A DNA stretch of 64,000 nucleotides from Ochrobactrum vermis (GTDB lineage: Bacteria; Pseudomonadota; Alphaproteobacteria; Rhizobiales; Rhizobiaceae). The notes beneath the pieces were generated by a model. It was not told where the DNA came from. It ran no database searches and worked only from the letters and a program-made list of their open reading frames with translations. Made by a program: the position numbers and the translations under genes. Positions 1 to 7,439 of the stretch are shown here, in pieces. Each line of letters opens with the position of its first letter. Position 1 is the first letter of the stretch. The stretch covers positions 1,317,001 to 1,381,000 of the forward strand of contig NZ_PCOC01000002.1 of the NCBI RefSeq assembly GCF_002975205.1, read 5' to 3'.

Positions 1-1
1 C

Positions 2-112
2 GGGATGCTGGTGCTGACGGCATTCGTGCTGGTTATCGACTGGGGCGTATCCATTGTCGAAGAGCGCCTGCTTGTCTGGCGTCCGAAAGCGACAGGGCAC
101 AATGGTGTGTAG
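2..112 (+). CDS. ABC transporter permease, C-terminal fragment (NitT/TauT type)
   Basis: Only the last 36 codons are inside the window; the gene begins upstream. The frame ends in a hydrophobic helix followed by residues reading VEERLLVWRP, the usual cytoplasmic tail of SsuC/TauC/NrtB-type inner-membrane permeases. It lies 28 bases before a NitT/TauT binding protein on the same strand, which supports the reading as the permease of that importer. Substrate unknown. The fragment is short, so the family call rests mainly on the tail motif and the neighbour. Confidence 0.7.
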   Translation, partial: GMLVLTAFVLVIDWGVSIVEERLLVWRPKATGHNGV

Positions 113-140
113 CACCGTAACGGAATTCAAGGAGGAAACC

Positions 141-1181
141 ATGAGGACAACGCGTAGAGATATTTTGCTGGGCGCCGCCGCTTTCGGGCTTGCGGGCATC
201 GCCTCGCGCCTGCCTGCCTATGCGCAGGATGCATCCGCGACACCGGAGAAGCCGGAGCTGATGTTCGGCGTCGGGGGCAAGCCGCTCTTCTATTATCTTC
301 CCCTCACCATTGCCGAGCGCAAGGGCTTCTTCGAGGAAGAAGGCATCAAGGCCACCATCAATGATTTCGGTGGCGGGGCAAAGTCCCTGCAGGCGCTGAT
401 CGGCGGTTCTGTTGATGTGGTGACCGGCGCTTACGAACACACCATTCGCATGCAGAACAAGGGGCAGGACATCAAGGCCGTCTGCGAACTTGGCCGCTTT
501 CCGGGCATCTGCATCGGTGTGCGCAAGGACCTTGCCGGTGAGATCAAGACGATTGCCGATCTCAAGGGTCAGAATGTCGGCGTTACGGCGCCCGGCTCTT
601 CGACATCGCTGTTGTTGCAATATGCGCTCATCAAGAACGGCCTCCCCGAAGATGCCGCTTCGATCATCGGCGTCGGTGGTGGCGCAAGTGCAGTCGCAGC
701 CATCAAGAAGGGCGAAATCGCCGCTCTCGTCCATCTCGATCCGGTCATCACGCGACTGGAAGTGGATGGCGACATTACGTTGCTTCTGGATACGCGCACG
801 GAAGAAGGCACCCGCCAGCTCTTTGGCGGTACCAACCCGGCTGCAACCGTTTACCTGCAGCAAAGCTTCATCGATGCAAATCCGGTTACGACGCAGCGTG
901 TCGTGAATGCATTTGTCAAATCGCTGAACTGGATTCACAAGGCGTCCGCCGATGACGTCGCTGACGCTGTGCCGGAGGAATATCTGCTGGGCGACCGTGC
1001 ACTTTACAAGACCGGTTTCGAGAAGTCCCGCGCCATGTATTCCGAAAAAGGCCTGATTGCGGAAGACGGCTTCAAAAGCCTGTTCGAAATGCTCAAGGCG
1101 CTCGACCCGGAACTGGCAAGTGCGGATATCTCGTTTGCACAGACCTTCGATCCGCGCTTCGTGGAAGCTGCAAAAGTATAA
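141..1181 (+). CDS. ABC transporter substrate-binding protein, NitT/TauT family
   Basis: A 346-residue periplasmic binding protein of an ABC importer. The N-terminus has twin arginines (MRTTRRDILLG) followed by a hydrophobic stretch and an AYAQD cleavage region, so Tat export is likely. The mature part shows the NMT1/SsuA-like pattern: an early PLTIAERKGFFEEEGI segment, then GGGAKSLQALIGGSVDV. The start at 141 is chosen because GGAGG lies seven bases upstream; the frame is open further upstream but without a comparable ribosome site. The preceding gene is the permease. The natural ligand (sulfonate, nitrate, pyrimidine or other) cannot be told from sequence alone. Confidence 0.85.
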   Translation: MRTTRRDILLGAAAFGLAGIASRLPAYAQDASATPEKPELMFGVGGKPLFYYLPLTIAERKGFFEEEGIKATINDFGGGAKSLQALIGGSVDVVTGAYEHTIRMQNKGQDIKAVCELGRFPGICIGVRKDLAGEIKTIADLKGQNVGVTAPGSSTSLLLQYALIKNGLPEDAASIIGVGGGASAVAAIKKGEIAALVHLDPVITRLEVDGDITLLLDTRTEEGTRQLFGGTNPAATVYLQQSFIDANPVTTQRVVNAFVKSLNWIHKASADDVADAVPEEYLLGDRALYKTGFEKSRAMYSEKGLIAEDGFKSLFEMLKALDPELASADISFAQTFDPRFVEAAKV

Positions 1182-1190
1182 ATCCGCTTT

Positions 1191-1214
1191 GGGCAGGGTT
1201 GCTCCCTGCCCTTT
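1191..1214 (+). terminator. Rho-independent terminator after the binding-protein gene
   Basis: A perfect 8-bp GC-rich stem (GGGCAGGG at 1191-1198, CCCTGCCC at 1204-1211) with a five-base loop, followed by TTT. It lies between two convergent genes. Confidence 0.65.
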
Positions 1215-1234
1215 GCAACTTCGTTGCCGATAGT

Positions 1235-2113
1235 TCAAAAGCGGCTTTTGGCAAAGCGCTCCTGCAGCCATTTGGCAGCCGGTCCCTGCCGTCGCCGCTT
1301 GTTCCAGATCAGTTCGAGCGCGACCGGATGCGCACCTTCGTCGAATTGCAGTTTCGGAATGACGAGTTCCGGCGCCAGCGGCGAGTCCTTCAAGATATGT
1401 TCGGGAATGAACGCCCAGCCGATCCCTCGCGTGAGGATCTGCAGGATGACCCAGTGGCTTTCGACCCACCAGACCTCGGCACCGACCCGCAGACGGCGGC
1501 TTTCAGCCGTATCGCTGTGTTTCCGGGCCATGATCTGGCGATAGGATCTCAAATCTTCCCAGCTCACTGCCGCATGGGCCAAAGGGTGCTCATGCCCGCA
1601 GACCAGCACCAGAGGCACCCAGCCGATCGTATGGAAGCCGAGCTCATCCGGCATCTGCTCGGCACGCCACATGACGCCGAGATCCGCCTTTCCATCAAGG
1701 ACAAGCCCGCTTATAGCGGTTGACGGCGGAAATTTCAGCTCAAGCTCGACATGTGGAAATTCTTGCGCAAAGGCTGCAAACAATGTAGCAATGGCTGGCT
1801 CAGGGTAAAGCTCGTCTATTGCAACGACGAGACGGCTCTCAACATCGTCGCCAAAGTTTCTGGCGACGGAAACCAGATGCTCACGCCGGGCGAGCAGCAG
1901 TCGCGCTTCCGGCAACAGTCGGGCACCTGCCTCCGTCAGCACTGGGTTGCGGGATGCCCGGCTGAACAGTTTGACGTCGAGATCGTCTTCCAGTGACGAA
2001 ATCAGCACGCTAACCGCAGACTGTGCCTTGCGCAGATATCGTGCAGCAGCGGAGAACGAGCCGTGATCCGCTGAGGCCACAAAGGCCTCGAGTTGCTCCA
2101 GTTCAATACTCAT
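1235..2113 (-). CDS. LysR-family transcriptional regulator, divergent from PACE exporter
   Basis: A 292-residue LysR-type regulator. The N-terminal winged helix-turn-helix is clear (residues about 1-60: LEQLEAFVASADHGSFSAAA, then SAVS and LEDDLDVKLFSR), followed by the periplasmic-binding-protein-like effector domain. It is transcribed away from a PACE-family exporter 85 bases off. Genes of the PACE family are often paired this way with a LysR activator (AceR with AceI in Acinetobacter), so control of that exporter is the likely role. Its 3' end faces the binding-protein gene. The effector is unknown. Confidence 0.85.
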   Translation of the reverse strand: MSIELEQLEAFVASADHGSFSAAARYLRKAQSAVSVLISSLEDDLDVKLFSRASRNPVLTEAGARLLPEARLLLARREHLVSVARNFGDDVESRLVVAIDELYPEPAIATLFAAFAQEFPHVELELKFPPSTAISGLVLDGKADLGVMWRAEQMPDELGFHTIGWVPLVLVCGHEHPLAHAAVSWEDLRSYRQIMARKHSDTAESRRLRVGAEVWWVESHWVILQILTRGIGWAFIPEHILKDSPLAPELVIPKLQFDEGAHPVALELIWNKRRRQGPAAKWLQERFAKSRF

Positions 2114-2133
2114 CTATCTGAAATCCAGATACT

Positions 2134-2157
2134 ATCTAACTTTTCTTATTGTTAGAT
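2134..2157. promoter_or_regulatory. Inverted repeat, candidate LysR operator
   Basis: ATCTAAC (2134-2140) and GTTAGAT (2151-2157) form a perfect 7-bp inverted repeat with a 10-bp AT-rich centre. It sits between the divergent LysR and PACE genes, where a LysR regulator would bind. Confidence 0.45.
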
Positions 2158-2198
2158 TAGGATAGAAGCACGCGCATTAACAACAGGGATTAAAGGAA

Positions 2199-2633
2199 AT
2201 GCGCAGTTTTATGGACCGTGTCCGCCACGCAACGATGTTCGAAATCATCGGACTGGCGATCTTCATACCCGGTTCCGCCTTCATTCTGGACAAGCCCGCA
2301 GCAGAGATGGGCGTTATCGGCATTGTTTCGGCGACCACCGCAACCGTGTGGAATTTTCTGTTCAATCTGGGCTTTGACAAGTCGATGCTGCGCTTCACCG
2401 GTAGCGTCAACAAGAGCATGGCCGTCCGGGTTCTTCACGCGATCCTTTTCGAAGCCGGATTGATCGTGCTGCTGATCCCGTTCATCGCTTGGTATCTGGG
2501 CATTTCGCTGATCACCGCTCTTGTCATGGATATCGCGATTGTCGTGTTTTATCTGGTCTATGCGTTCGTGTTCAACATCGCATATGACAGACTGTTCCCG
2601 TTGCCTCTCGGCCAAACCGCAGAAGCGGTTTAA
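2199..2633 (+). CDS. PACE-family multidrug (biocide/polyamine) efflux transporter
   Basis: A 144-residue inner-membrane protein with four predicted helices arranged as two tandem bacterial-transmembrane-pair units (about residues 1-70 and 71-140). Repeated features include RVRHATMFEI near the N-terminus and RVLHAILFEAG in the second unit. Glu15, the residue that AceI-type transporters need for proton coupling, is present at exactly that position. The family exports chlorhexidine, acriflavine and short diamines using the proton gradient. The divergent LysR gene is its likely regulator. The start follows AAAGGAA. Confidence 0.85.
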   Translation: MRSFMDRVRHATMFEIIGLAIFIPGSAFILDKPAAEMGVIGIVSATTATVWNFLFNLGFDKSMLRFTGSVNKSMAVRVLHAILFEAGLIVLLIPFIAWYLGISLITALVMDIAIVVFYLVYAFVFNIAYDRLFPLPLGQTAEAV

Positions 2634-2661
2634 CAGTTCGCAATAGTGATGCAGCCGCGTC

Positions 2662-3561
2662 TCAGCAGGGGGCGCGGCGTTTGCGCAATGTTGCCTGTCG
2701 TTGCTCCCATGCGATGAGCAGCAGGCTTGCCAGCACGATCAGGAATGCGCCGGCAAATACATTGGCTGCCGGAACCTCAGCCCAGATGAGATAGCCATAG
2801 ATAAAGGCCCAGATGAGCCCGCTATACTCCACCGGCGCAAGCGCGGAGGCAGGTGCGTGGCGAAAGCCTTCGTAAAGAAGGAACTGGCCGAGTGTTGACA
2901 CAAGCCCCAGAGCGATCATGAGAAGCCAACCGGAGAGATCTGGTTCCTGCCATGTCCACGGAAAGGACAGAGCACAGGCCAGACCGAACAGCAGGCTGGT
3001 GGCATACATCTGCGTCATCGTGGTTTCGCTTCGGCTGACAAGCCGGATCAGGATCGTGCTCCATGCCCAGCAGAAGCCCGCAACGATGCACATTGCAGCC
3101 GGAATGAGATTGGGCGAATGGGTCGGGTTGGCTGCAACCGTTACGCCGATGAAACCGATGGCGCAGGCGATCCACCGCCCCGGTCCAATCTTCTCCTTGA
3201 GGACAAGGATCGACAGGAACATGACCATGATCGGTGCGGAGAAATAAAGCGTGGTCAGTTCGGCCAGCTCCAGATGGCGGGCCGCATTGTAGAACAGCAG
3301 CCATGCGCCGAGCATCAGCGCCGCACGCAGGACAATGGTGTTGCGATAAGGGCTCCGGAAAATCGATGGGTGACGCCGGTAGCGCACCAGCACGCCGGTA
3401 ATGACCACGATCACGAGGCTGCGCATAAACAATATCTGCGGCACCTGATAGGTAGCGACAAGCCATTTCACCATGGCGTCCTGAAGGGCGAAACATGCGT
3501 AACCGCCGCAAGCAAGCGCAATGCCTGCGAGCGGTCTTGAGCTAACTGACCCGGTGTCCAT
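2662..3561 (-). CDS. EamA/DMT-family inner-membrane transporter
   Basis: About 299 residues with ten hydrophobic segments in two EamA repeats (MVKWLVATYQVPQILFMRS in the first, VSRSETTMTQMYATSLLFG between, LAPVEYSGLIWAF in the second). This matches 10-TMS drug/metabolite exporters. The start at 3561 (MDTGSVSS) has GAGG eight bases upstream; the frame is open about 46 codons further but that part is hydrophilic and has no good ribosome site. The substrate is unknown. It stands alone, between the PACE gene (convergent) and the flavoprotein gene. Confidence 0.8.
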   Translation of the reverse strand: MDTGSVSSRPLAGIALACGGYACFALQDAMVKWLVATYQVPQILFMRSLVIVVITGVLVRYRRHPSIFRSPYRNTIVLRAALMLGAWLLFYNAARHLELAELTTLYFSAPIMVMFLSILVLKEKIGPGRWIACAIGFIGVTVAANPTHSPNLIPAAMCIVAGFCWAWSTILIRLVSRSETTMTQMYATSLLFGLACALSFPWTWQEPDLSGWLLMIALGLVSTLGQFLLYEGFRHAPASALAPVEYSGLIWAFIYGYLIWAEVPAANVFAGAFLIVLASLLLIAWEQRQATLRKRRAPC

Positions 3562-3717
3562 GGATTCCTCGATCCGGCCCGAGAATCCCTGCTGCGGGAA
3601 GGGCCACGAACGCTGAATTTGCAGGACTGGAGCGTGTAAGCAAGAGGCTGATATATGACGACCGAAGTCGGTAGCGCCCATGTAGCCGGAATGCAACAAA
3701 TTGGGAGGAGCGCATCC

Positions 3718-3808
3718 TGAAAAGTGTGAAACGGTTTTCAGATAAGATGTACGTCAAAACAAACCGTTAGAGCGCAGATCTAATGCAATCAGATCGAAAT
3801 GCGCTCTA
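3718..3808 (-). repeat. Dispersed palindromic repeat, copy 1
   Basis: On the minus strand it reads TAGAGCGCATTTCGATCTGA, then an inverted copy ending GCGCTCTAA, then a CGGTTTG...GAAAACCGTTTCACACTTTT segment. The same composite recurs in the plus direction at 18362-18460. Its outer TAG is the stop codon of the neighbouring flavoprotein gene. It resembles the Bru-RS palindromes of Brucella; that name is inferred. Confidence 0.7.
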
Positions 3809-4699
3809 AAACACCAGGGACCGGTGCGTCGCAGTTCCTGCCGTCACCCCGTCAGCGACCGACCAGGCGACGCTATGCGCGCCACGGGTGATATCACCTG
3901 CTGCGAAAATGCCTGAAACTGTTGTCGTTTTTAGTCCGTCGGTTTGTACCGTTCTGCCGAGTGGCAGTTCATCCATGGCACAGCCGAACGTGTCGGCAAT
4001 CTGGCTGTTCAGACGATTGCGTGGCCCGATGTAAAGCGCGCTAGCAGGAACCAGTCGCCCGTCTTCCAGTTCGATCCCCGAAAGGTCGGCCCCCTCGCCG
4101 CGCAGTGCACTGACCCTGCTGTGTTCGATCTTCACGCCGCGCCGTTCCAGTTCTGCGAGGGTCTCCGCGTCTGGCTCCAGTCCATTATCGATGAAGAAGG
4201 TTGTCGGCCCCCATTCGGAGATCAGCATGGCCTGATGTACCGACATTGGCGACATGTTGAGGACGCCAAGCTGGCGATCGCTGAATTCATAGCCGTGGCA
4301 ATAAGGACAGTGAATGACTGAGCTGCCCCATCGTTCAGCGAGGCCGGGAACGTCCGGCAGTTCATCCGATATGCCGAAAGCGAGGATCAGCCGCCGCCCC
4401 TCGACGATCTCGCCGCTATCGAGTTCGACGGCGAAATTGTCGATTTCACCGGTACCGGAAATGGCCTTCCCTTGCGTGAAAATCACGGTCGGATAGGCTT
4501 CGACCTGTGCCTTTGCCGTTTCCAGCATGGACAGCGGATTGCTTCCGTCCTGTGCAAAGAAACCATGCGAGTGTTCTGCGAAACGGTTACGCGGTTTTCC
4601 GGCGTCGATCACCCGTACAGATCGTCTGCCACGCGCCAGATAGGTTGCCGCAGACAAACCCGCGAAGCTGCCGCCGATAATGATTGCATCATGATGCAT
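3806..4699 (-). CDS. Thioredoxin-reductase-like FAD flavoprotein (possible dithiol oxidase)
   Basis: A 297-residue FAD enzyme. GGSFAGLSAATYLAR (residues about 9-23) is the FAD-binding Rossmann loop, C131-P-Y-C134-HGYE is the redox disulfide, and GIFAAGDITRG near the C-terminus is the second FAD motif. The NADPH loop expected after the CxxC is degenerate (GVLNMSPMSVHQ instead of GxGxxA). CxxCHGYE with a weak NADPH site is also seen in GliT/HlmI/DepH-type dithiol oxidases, so electrons may go to oxygen or another acceptor rather than come from NADPH. Its start overlaps the end of the Rrf2 gene by 11 bases, so the two are translated as one unit. The stop codon is supplied by the dispersed repeat. 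Confidence 0.8.
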   Translation of the reverse strand: MHHDAIIIGGSFAGLSAATYLARGRRSVRVIDAGKPRNRFAEHSHGFFAQDGSNPLSMLETAKAQVEAYPTVIFTQGKAISGTGEIDNFAVELDSGEIVEGRRLILAFGISDELPDVPGLAERWGSSVIHCPYCHGYEFSDRQLGVLNMSPMSVHQAMLISEWGPTTFFIDNGLEPDAETLAELERRGVKIEHSRVSALRGEGADLSGIELEDGRLVPASALYIGPRNRLNSQIADTFGCAMDELPLGRTVQTDGLKTTTVSGIFAAGDITRGAHSVAWSVADGVTAGTATHRSLVF

Positions 4700-5153
4700 G
4701 ACTGGTCTCCAGATCGAATGTGACGCCGCGTTCCAGCGCACGCTGATGAAAATCCGCGCTCAGCATGGCGAGCGTGACCTCGCCGAAACGCTCCAGAAGC
4801 AGATTTTCGGCGTCGGTAAATGCCTTGCTGAGTGAGGCATTTACCGCTTGTTCCACCAGACAGCCCGGCATTTCGGTGCGGTTTCCCATGGCCAAAAGCG
4901 CCGGTTCCCCGATGGCTTGATAAATGTCGCGCAGGGTAACCTTGTTAAGGTCGCAGGCGATTTCCCAGCCACCGCCATGCCCCTTTTCGGATCGGACATA
5001 GCCCTCTTCGCGCAGACCGCCCATGACGCGCCTGACGACGACCGGATTGGTGGTCATGGCCTTGGCAAGAACCTCCGACGTAACCGGCCCTTTATGTTCC
5101 GCCATGTGAAGAAGGACGTGCAGGACGCCCGATAGCTTGCTGTCTCTTTTCAT
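4689..5153 (-). CDS. Rrf2-family transcriptional regulator
   Basis: A 154-residue Rrf2-type regulator: winged helix with VTSEVLAKAM and VVRRVMGGLREEGYVRSEKG, then the glycine-rich wing (GHGGGW). Only Cys67 and Cys98 are present, not the three-cysteine cluster that binds Fe-S in NsrR or IscR, so a cluster is unlikely; a single-cysteine redox switch is possible. The start at 5153 is preferred because a 19-bp palindrome ends at that codon and upstream codons read poorly. It is coupled to the downstream thioredoxin-reductase-like gene and probably represses both. Confidence 0.8.
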   Translation of the reverse strand: MKRDSKLSGVLHVLLHMAEHKGPVTSEVLAKAMTTNPVVVRRVMGGLREEGYVRSEKGHGGGWEIACDLNKVTLRDIYQAIGEPALLAMGNRTEMPGCLVEQAVNASLSKAFTDAENLLLERFGEVTLAMLSADFHQRALERGVTFDLETSHAS

Positions 5154-5171
5154 GTAACTATATATGTTACA
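5153..5171. promoter_or_regulatory. Palindromic operator at the Rrf2 start codon
   Basis: TGTAAC (5153-5158) and GTTACA (5166-5171) flank TATATAT, a perfect 6-bp dyad directly abutting the Rrf2 start codon. Position and symmetry suggest autoregulation by the encoded dimer; a promoter would overlap it. Confidence 0.55.
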
Positions 5172-5289
5172 AGAATCAGCAGAAGTCAACACAGCCGGTG
5201 AAAATCACCGGATCAGATAAACGGGCACCGTGGGCATTTCTGCAATAACACCCGCTTGGGAAACTGAAATTGTTTGGGTTGAAGCAGTT

Positions 5290-5540
5290 AGTGCTGATCG
5301 GCCTGAAGCATTTTCGTTCCAGAGATAGTCGCCGCTGAGAGCAATATGCGCTCAGTGTAGGGGCGCTACTCGGGACAGCAGTTCGTCTGGAATATCGATA
5401 CCCTGTCTGCGGACATAATCGACCATATGACTGAGACAATTATATTCCATAGCGTAATCGCATTGACGACGAGATTGAGGCCGGATGCGCGATGTGGATG
5501 CGCAGTTCGCCGAGTTGGTGAAGAAAGATGGCCCGTGACC
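5290..5540 (-). pseudogene. Tn3-family transposase (TnpA) C-terminal remnant, frameshifted
   Basis: Three different minus-strand frames carry successive pieces of the TnpA C-terminus: GELRIHIAH then RASGLNLVVNAITLWN (about 5455-5516), then VRRQGIDIPDELLSRVAPL (about 5358-5416), then HIALSGDYLW (about 5319-5348). In intact Tn3 transposases these run in one frame as the end of the catalytic domain. At least two frameshifts separate them and the rest of the gene is absent, so this is a decayed fragment. No terminal inverted repeat was recognised nearby. Confidence 0.75.
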
Positions 5541-5647
5541 GCTGCGGAAATCATCTGTTTTCCGCAGCTTTAACAAATTAGGCATAAACTGCGGTGACAA
5601 CACGGCTTGGCACACAAATATCATACTACTTGGGTGCCACACGCAGG

Positions 5648-6415
5648 CTAAAGAAAGTCGAATAGAGCGAAAAGCTCAAAAAAATCATCAACGTCATGCG
5701 TCGGCTTGCTGGCATCGCTCGCATGCCGCGCCACACGAAGCTCCTTCGATGTAGAGGCCATTGTTTCGTCATCGAAGTCTTTAGACTGTGCCATAGACGT
5801 ACGCTCATTCTTGGGTTCGTATCTTTTCCACAGCTCTCTGTCTGTTTCCCATGGCGGTTCGACGTGCTTTCCGTCTTGCCAAAACTGAACAACATTCTGC
5901 ACATCAGGATCATGCCGATTGCGATAGAGCCAACGCAGTTCCGAGCCAGTATAGGGCCGTGTGCTTCTTTTGCCGACCACACGCAACGTCTTGTTCACGA
6001 CCTCATTCATGTCGATATCGTCGAGGACAAAATGCACCCGAGTCTGACTGTCTTTCGCCCAATTCAAGCCAGCTTTGACTTTGCGGCCAATGGCCGTCTC
6101 ATCATTATCGAAGAATATCTGTTTACGGTAGTCAATTGGTATGCTTTTGGTATCAAGTATCGACTTATATTTTGAATGTTGAGCAACACTTTCGAAGAAT
6201 TCGCCCTGCCGATCAGGCACCTTGACGTCGACCCGTTCCTTAAAGAAAACCTCATCACTCGTCATCGCGTACTGATCTATCGTGCTGATGTTTCGCGTTG
6301 AGTCTGACTCTGCAAAAAACGGATACTTTTTGGAGTAGTCAAAGCGTGGGTTAGCAAGTCCATAAACGAGATCCCCGCGACGAAAACCTGCATATGGTAC
6401 AGATGGAAAAACCAT
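5648..6415 (-). CDS. Protein of unknown function, AT-rich orphan gene
   Basis: About 255 residues, hydrophilic, not recognised. Visible features are an aromatic/charged N-terminal half (GFRRGDLVYGLANPRFDYSK) and a compact stretch in the middle reading RVHFVLDDIDM and later SELRWLYRNR and VQFWQDG followed by EPPWE. The C-terminal 50 residues are charged and low complexity. No signal peptide or membrane helix. The start is uncertain: ATG at 6415, or TTG at 6421 with AAGGGA six bases upstream. DNA here is visibly richer in A+T than the flanking operons and lies beside a transposase remnant, which suggests acquisition by transfer. It could be a secreted effector or toxin, but nothing in the sequence proves that. 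Confidence 0.5.
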   Translation of the reverse strand: MVFPSVPYAGFRRGDLVYGLANPRFDYSKKYPFFAESDSTRNISTIDQYAMTSDEVFFKERVDVKVPDRQGEFFESVAQHSKYKSILDTKSIPIDYRKQIFFDNDETAIGRKVKAGLNWAKDSQTRVHFVLDDIDMNEVVNKTLRVVGKRSTRPYTGSELRWLYRNRHDPDVQNVVQFWQDGKHVEPPWETDRELWKRYEPKNERTSMAQSKDFDDETMASTSKELRVARHASDASKPTHDVDDFFELFALFDFL

Positions 6416-6665
6416 GATCAATATATATCCCTTGTGATGCGGAATTTTTGAAAGAGCCGCGCCATATCTATCGAAAAAAACAAGTATCCATAAATGCATC
6501 TGAAATAGAAGCTGCTACTTATCTAGCATATATAGGATGGGTAGTCTCTACGGATCGAACATTAATCCGACCAATGCAACTCAGTCCTTCAAAGCCTCTT
6601 AGAGGGTATCATTGCAGAAATACCTGCGGTGATCCATAAATGTGATAACTCGATAAGTAGTTGAA

Positions 6666-7436
6666 TTATCTATATATTTCAGGCTTGTAGCGACTGCCGA
6701 GGCGGTAGCGGTTGCCGGCATAGATCAGCTTGTTGACGGTTGCTACCGTCTCACCCGTCCATGTCCGACGGTCCAGAAGCAGGCAGGCAATGCCATCATC
6801 GAGACGGAGCAGGCGTGCTATTTCAGCGTCGGGTGTGATCGCCGAAATGACCTGCTCCACCTCTGTCATCGGCGTGCTTTTCTGAAGATAGTCGTAAGTC
6901 GTGATCGCCCGAAAGTCCTGCAACTCGTAATGCTGTACGAGGTTCGTATTGACGAACCGCTCTTCGAGTTGCACCGGCACGTCGTTTTCGAGGTGCACGA
7001 TCAGCGAATGGGCGATTGGAATGTTCTTTTGCAGTTCAAACGCATTGAGCAATTCGGGCGTCGGTTCAATGATGTCAAGGGTGACGACTTCGGCACTGTA
7101 GCGCCCGCCACGCGCCTTGATTTCATTGGCGATATTGACGACCTCGATCAGCGTTGTTTCCGGCTTTGGAGGGGCAACGAAAGTGCCGACGCCCTGAATG
7201 CGCTTCAATATGCCCTGATCGGTCAGTTCCCGCAGCGCGCGGTTGACGGTCATGCGGGAAATGCCGAGCGCGTCCACCAGTTCATGTTCCGAAGGCAGGC
7301 GGTGGTTGCCCGGCCAGCGACCGGAGCGGATATTGTCCAGCACCTGTGCCTTCACCTTCTCATAGAGCGGCCCAGCGGTTTCGGGCAGCTCCATGCCGGC
7401 GGCAGGATGGGATTCCGATTTGTCGCCAGCACCCAT
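6666..7436 (-). CDS. GntR/HutC-family transcriptional regulator (UTRA domain)
   Basis: A 256-residue regulator. Residues about 22-92 form the GntR winged helix (PLYEKVKAQVLDNIRSG, LPSEHELVDALGISRMTVNR, GVGTFVA); the rest is a UTRA effector domain with TEVEQVISAITPD and ending NRYRLGSRYKPE, close to histidine-utilisation repressors. It is the last gene of an eight-gene operon, three bases after the alcohol dehydrogenase. A HutC-type operator (GTCTATAC) lies in the operon's promoter region at 15029-15036, so autorepression is likely. No hut catabolic genes are near, so histidine/urocanate is not assumed as the ligand. Confidence 0.85.
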   Translation of the reverse strand: MGAGDKSESHPAAGMELPETAGPLYEKVKAQVLDNIRSGRWPGNHRLPSEHELVDALGISRMTVNRALRELTDQGILKRIQGVGTFVAPPKPETTLIEVVNIANEIKARGGRYSAEVVTLDIIEPTPELLNAFELQKNIPIAHSLIVHLENDVPVQLEERFVNTNLVQHYELQDFRAITTYDYLQKSTPMTEVEQVISAITPDAEIARLLRLDDGIACLLLDRRTWTGETVATVNKLIYAGNRYRLGSRYKPEIYR

Positions 7437-7439
7437 AGG

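Noticed and set aside
33-1469. Long open minus-strand frame (478 codons) opposite the binding-protein gene
   Set aside because: The plus strand has a complete exported binding protein with Tat signal and ribosome site; the antisense frame has no recognisable domain and is Arg/Cys-rich as expected of a GC-rich shadow.
6448-6639. 63-codon plus-strand frame in the AT-rich patch
   Set aside because: No ribosome site and it overlaps the uncertain 5' part of the orphan gene; nothing supports coding.
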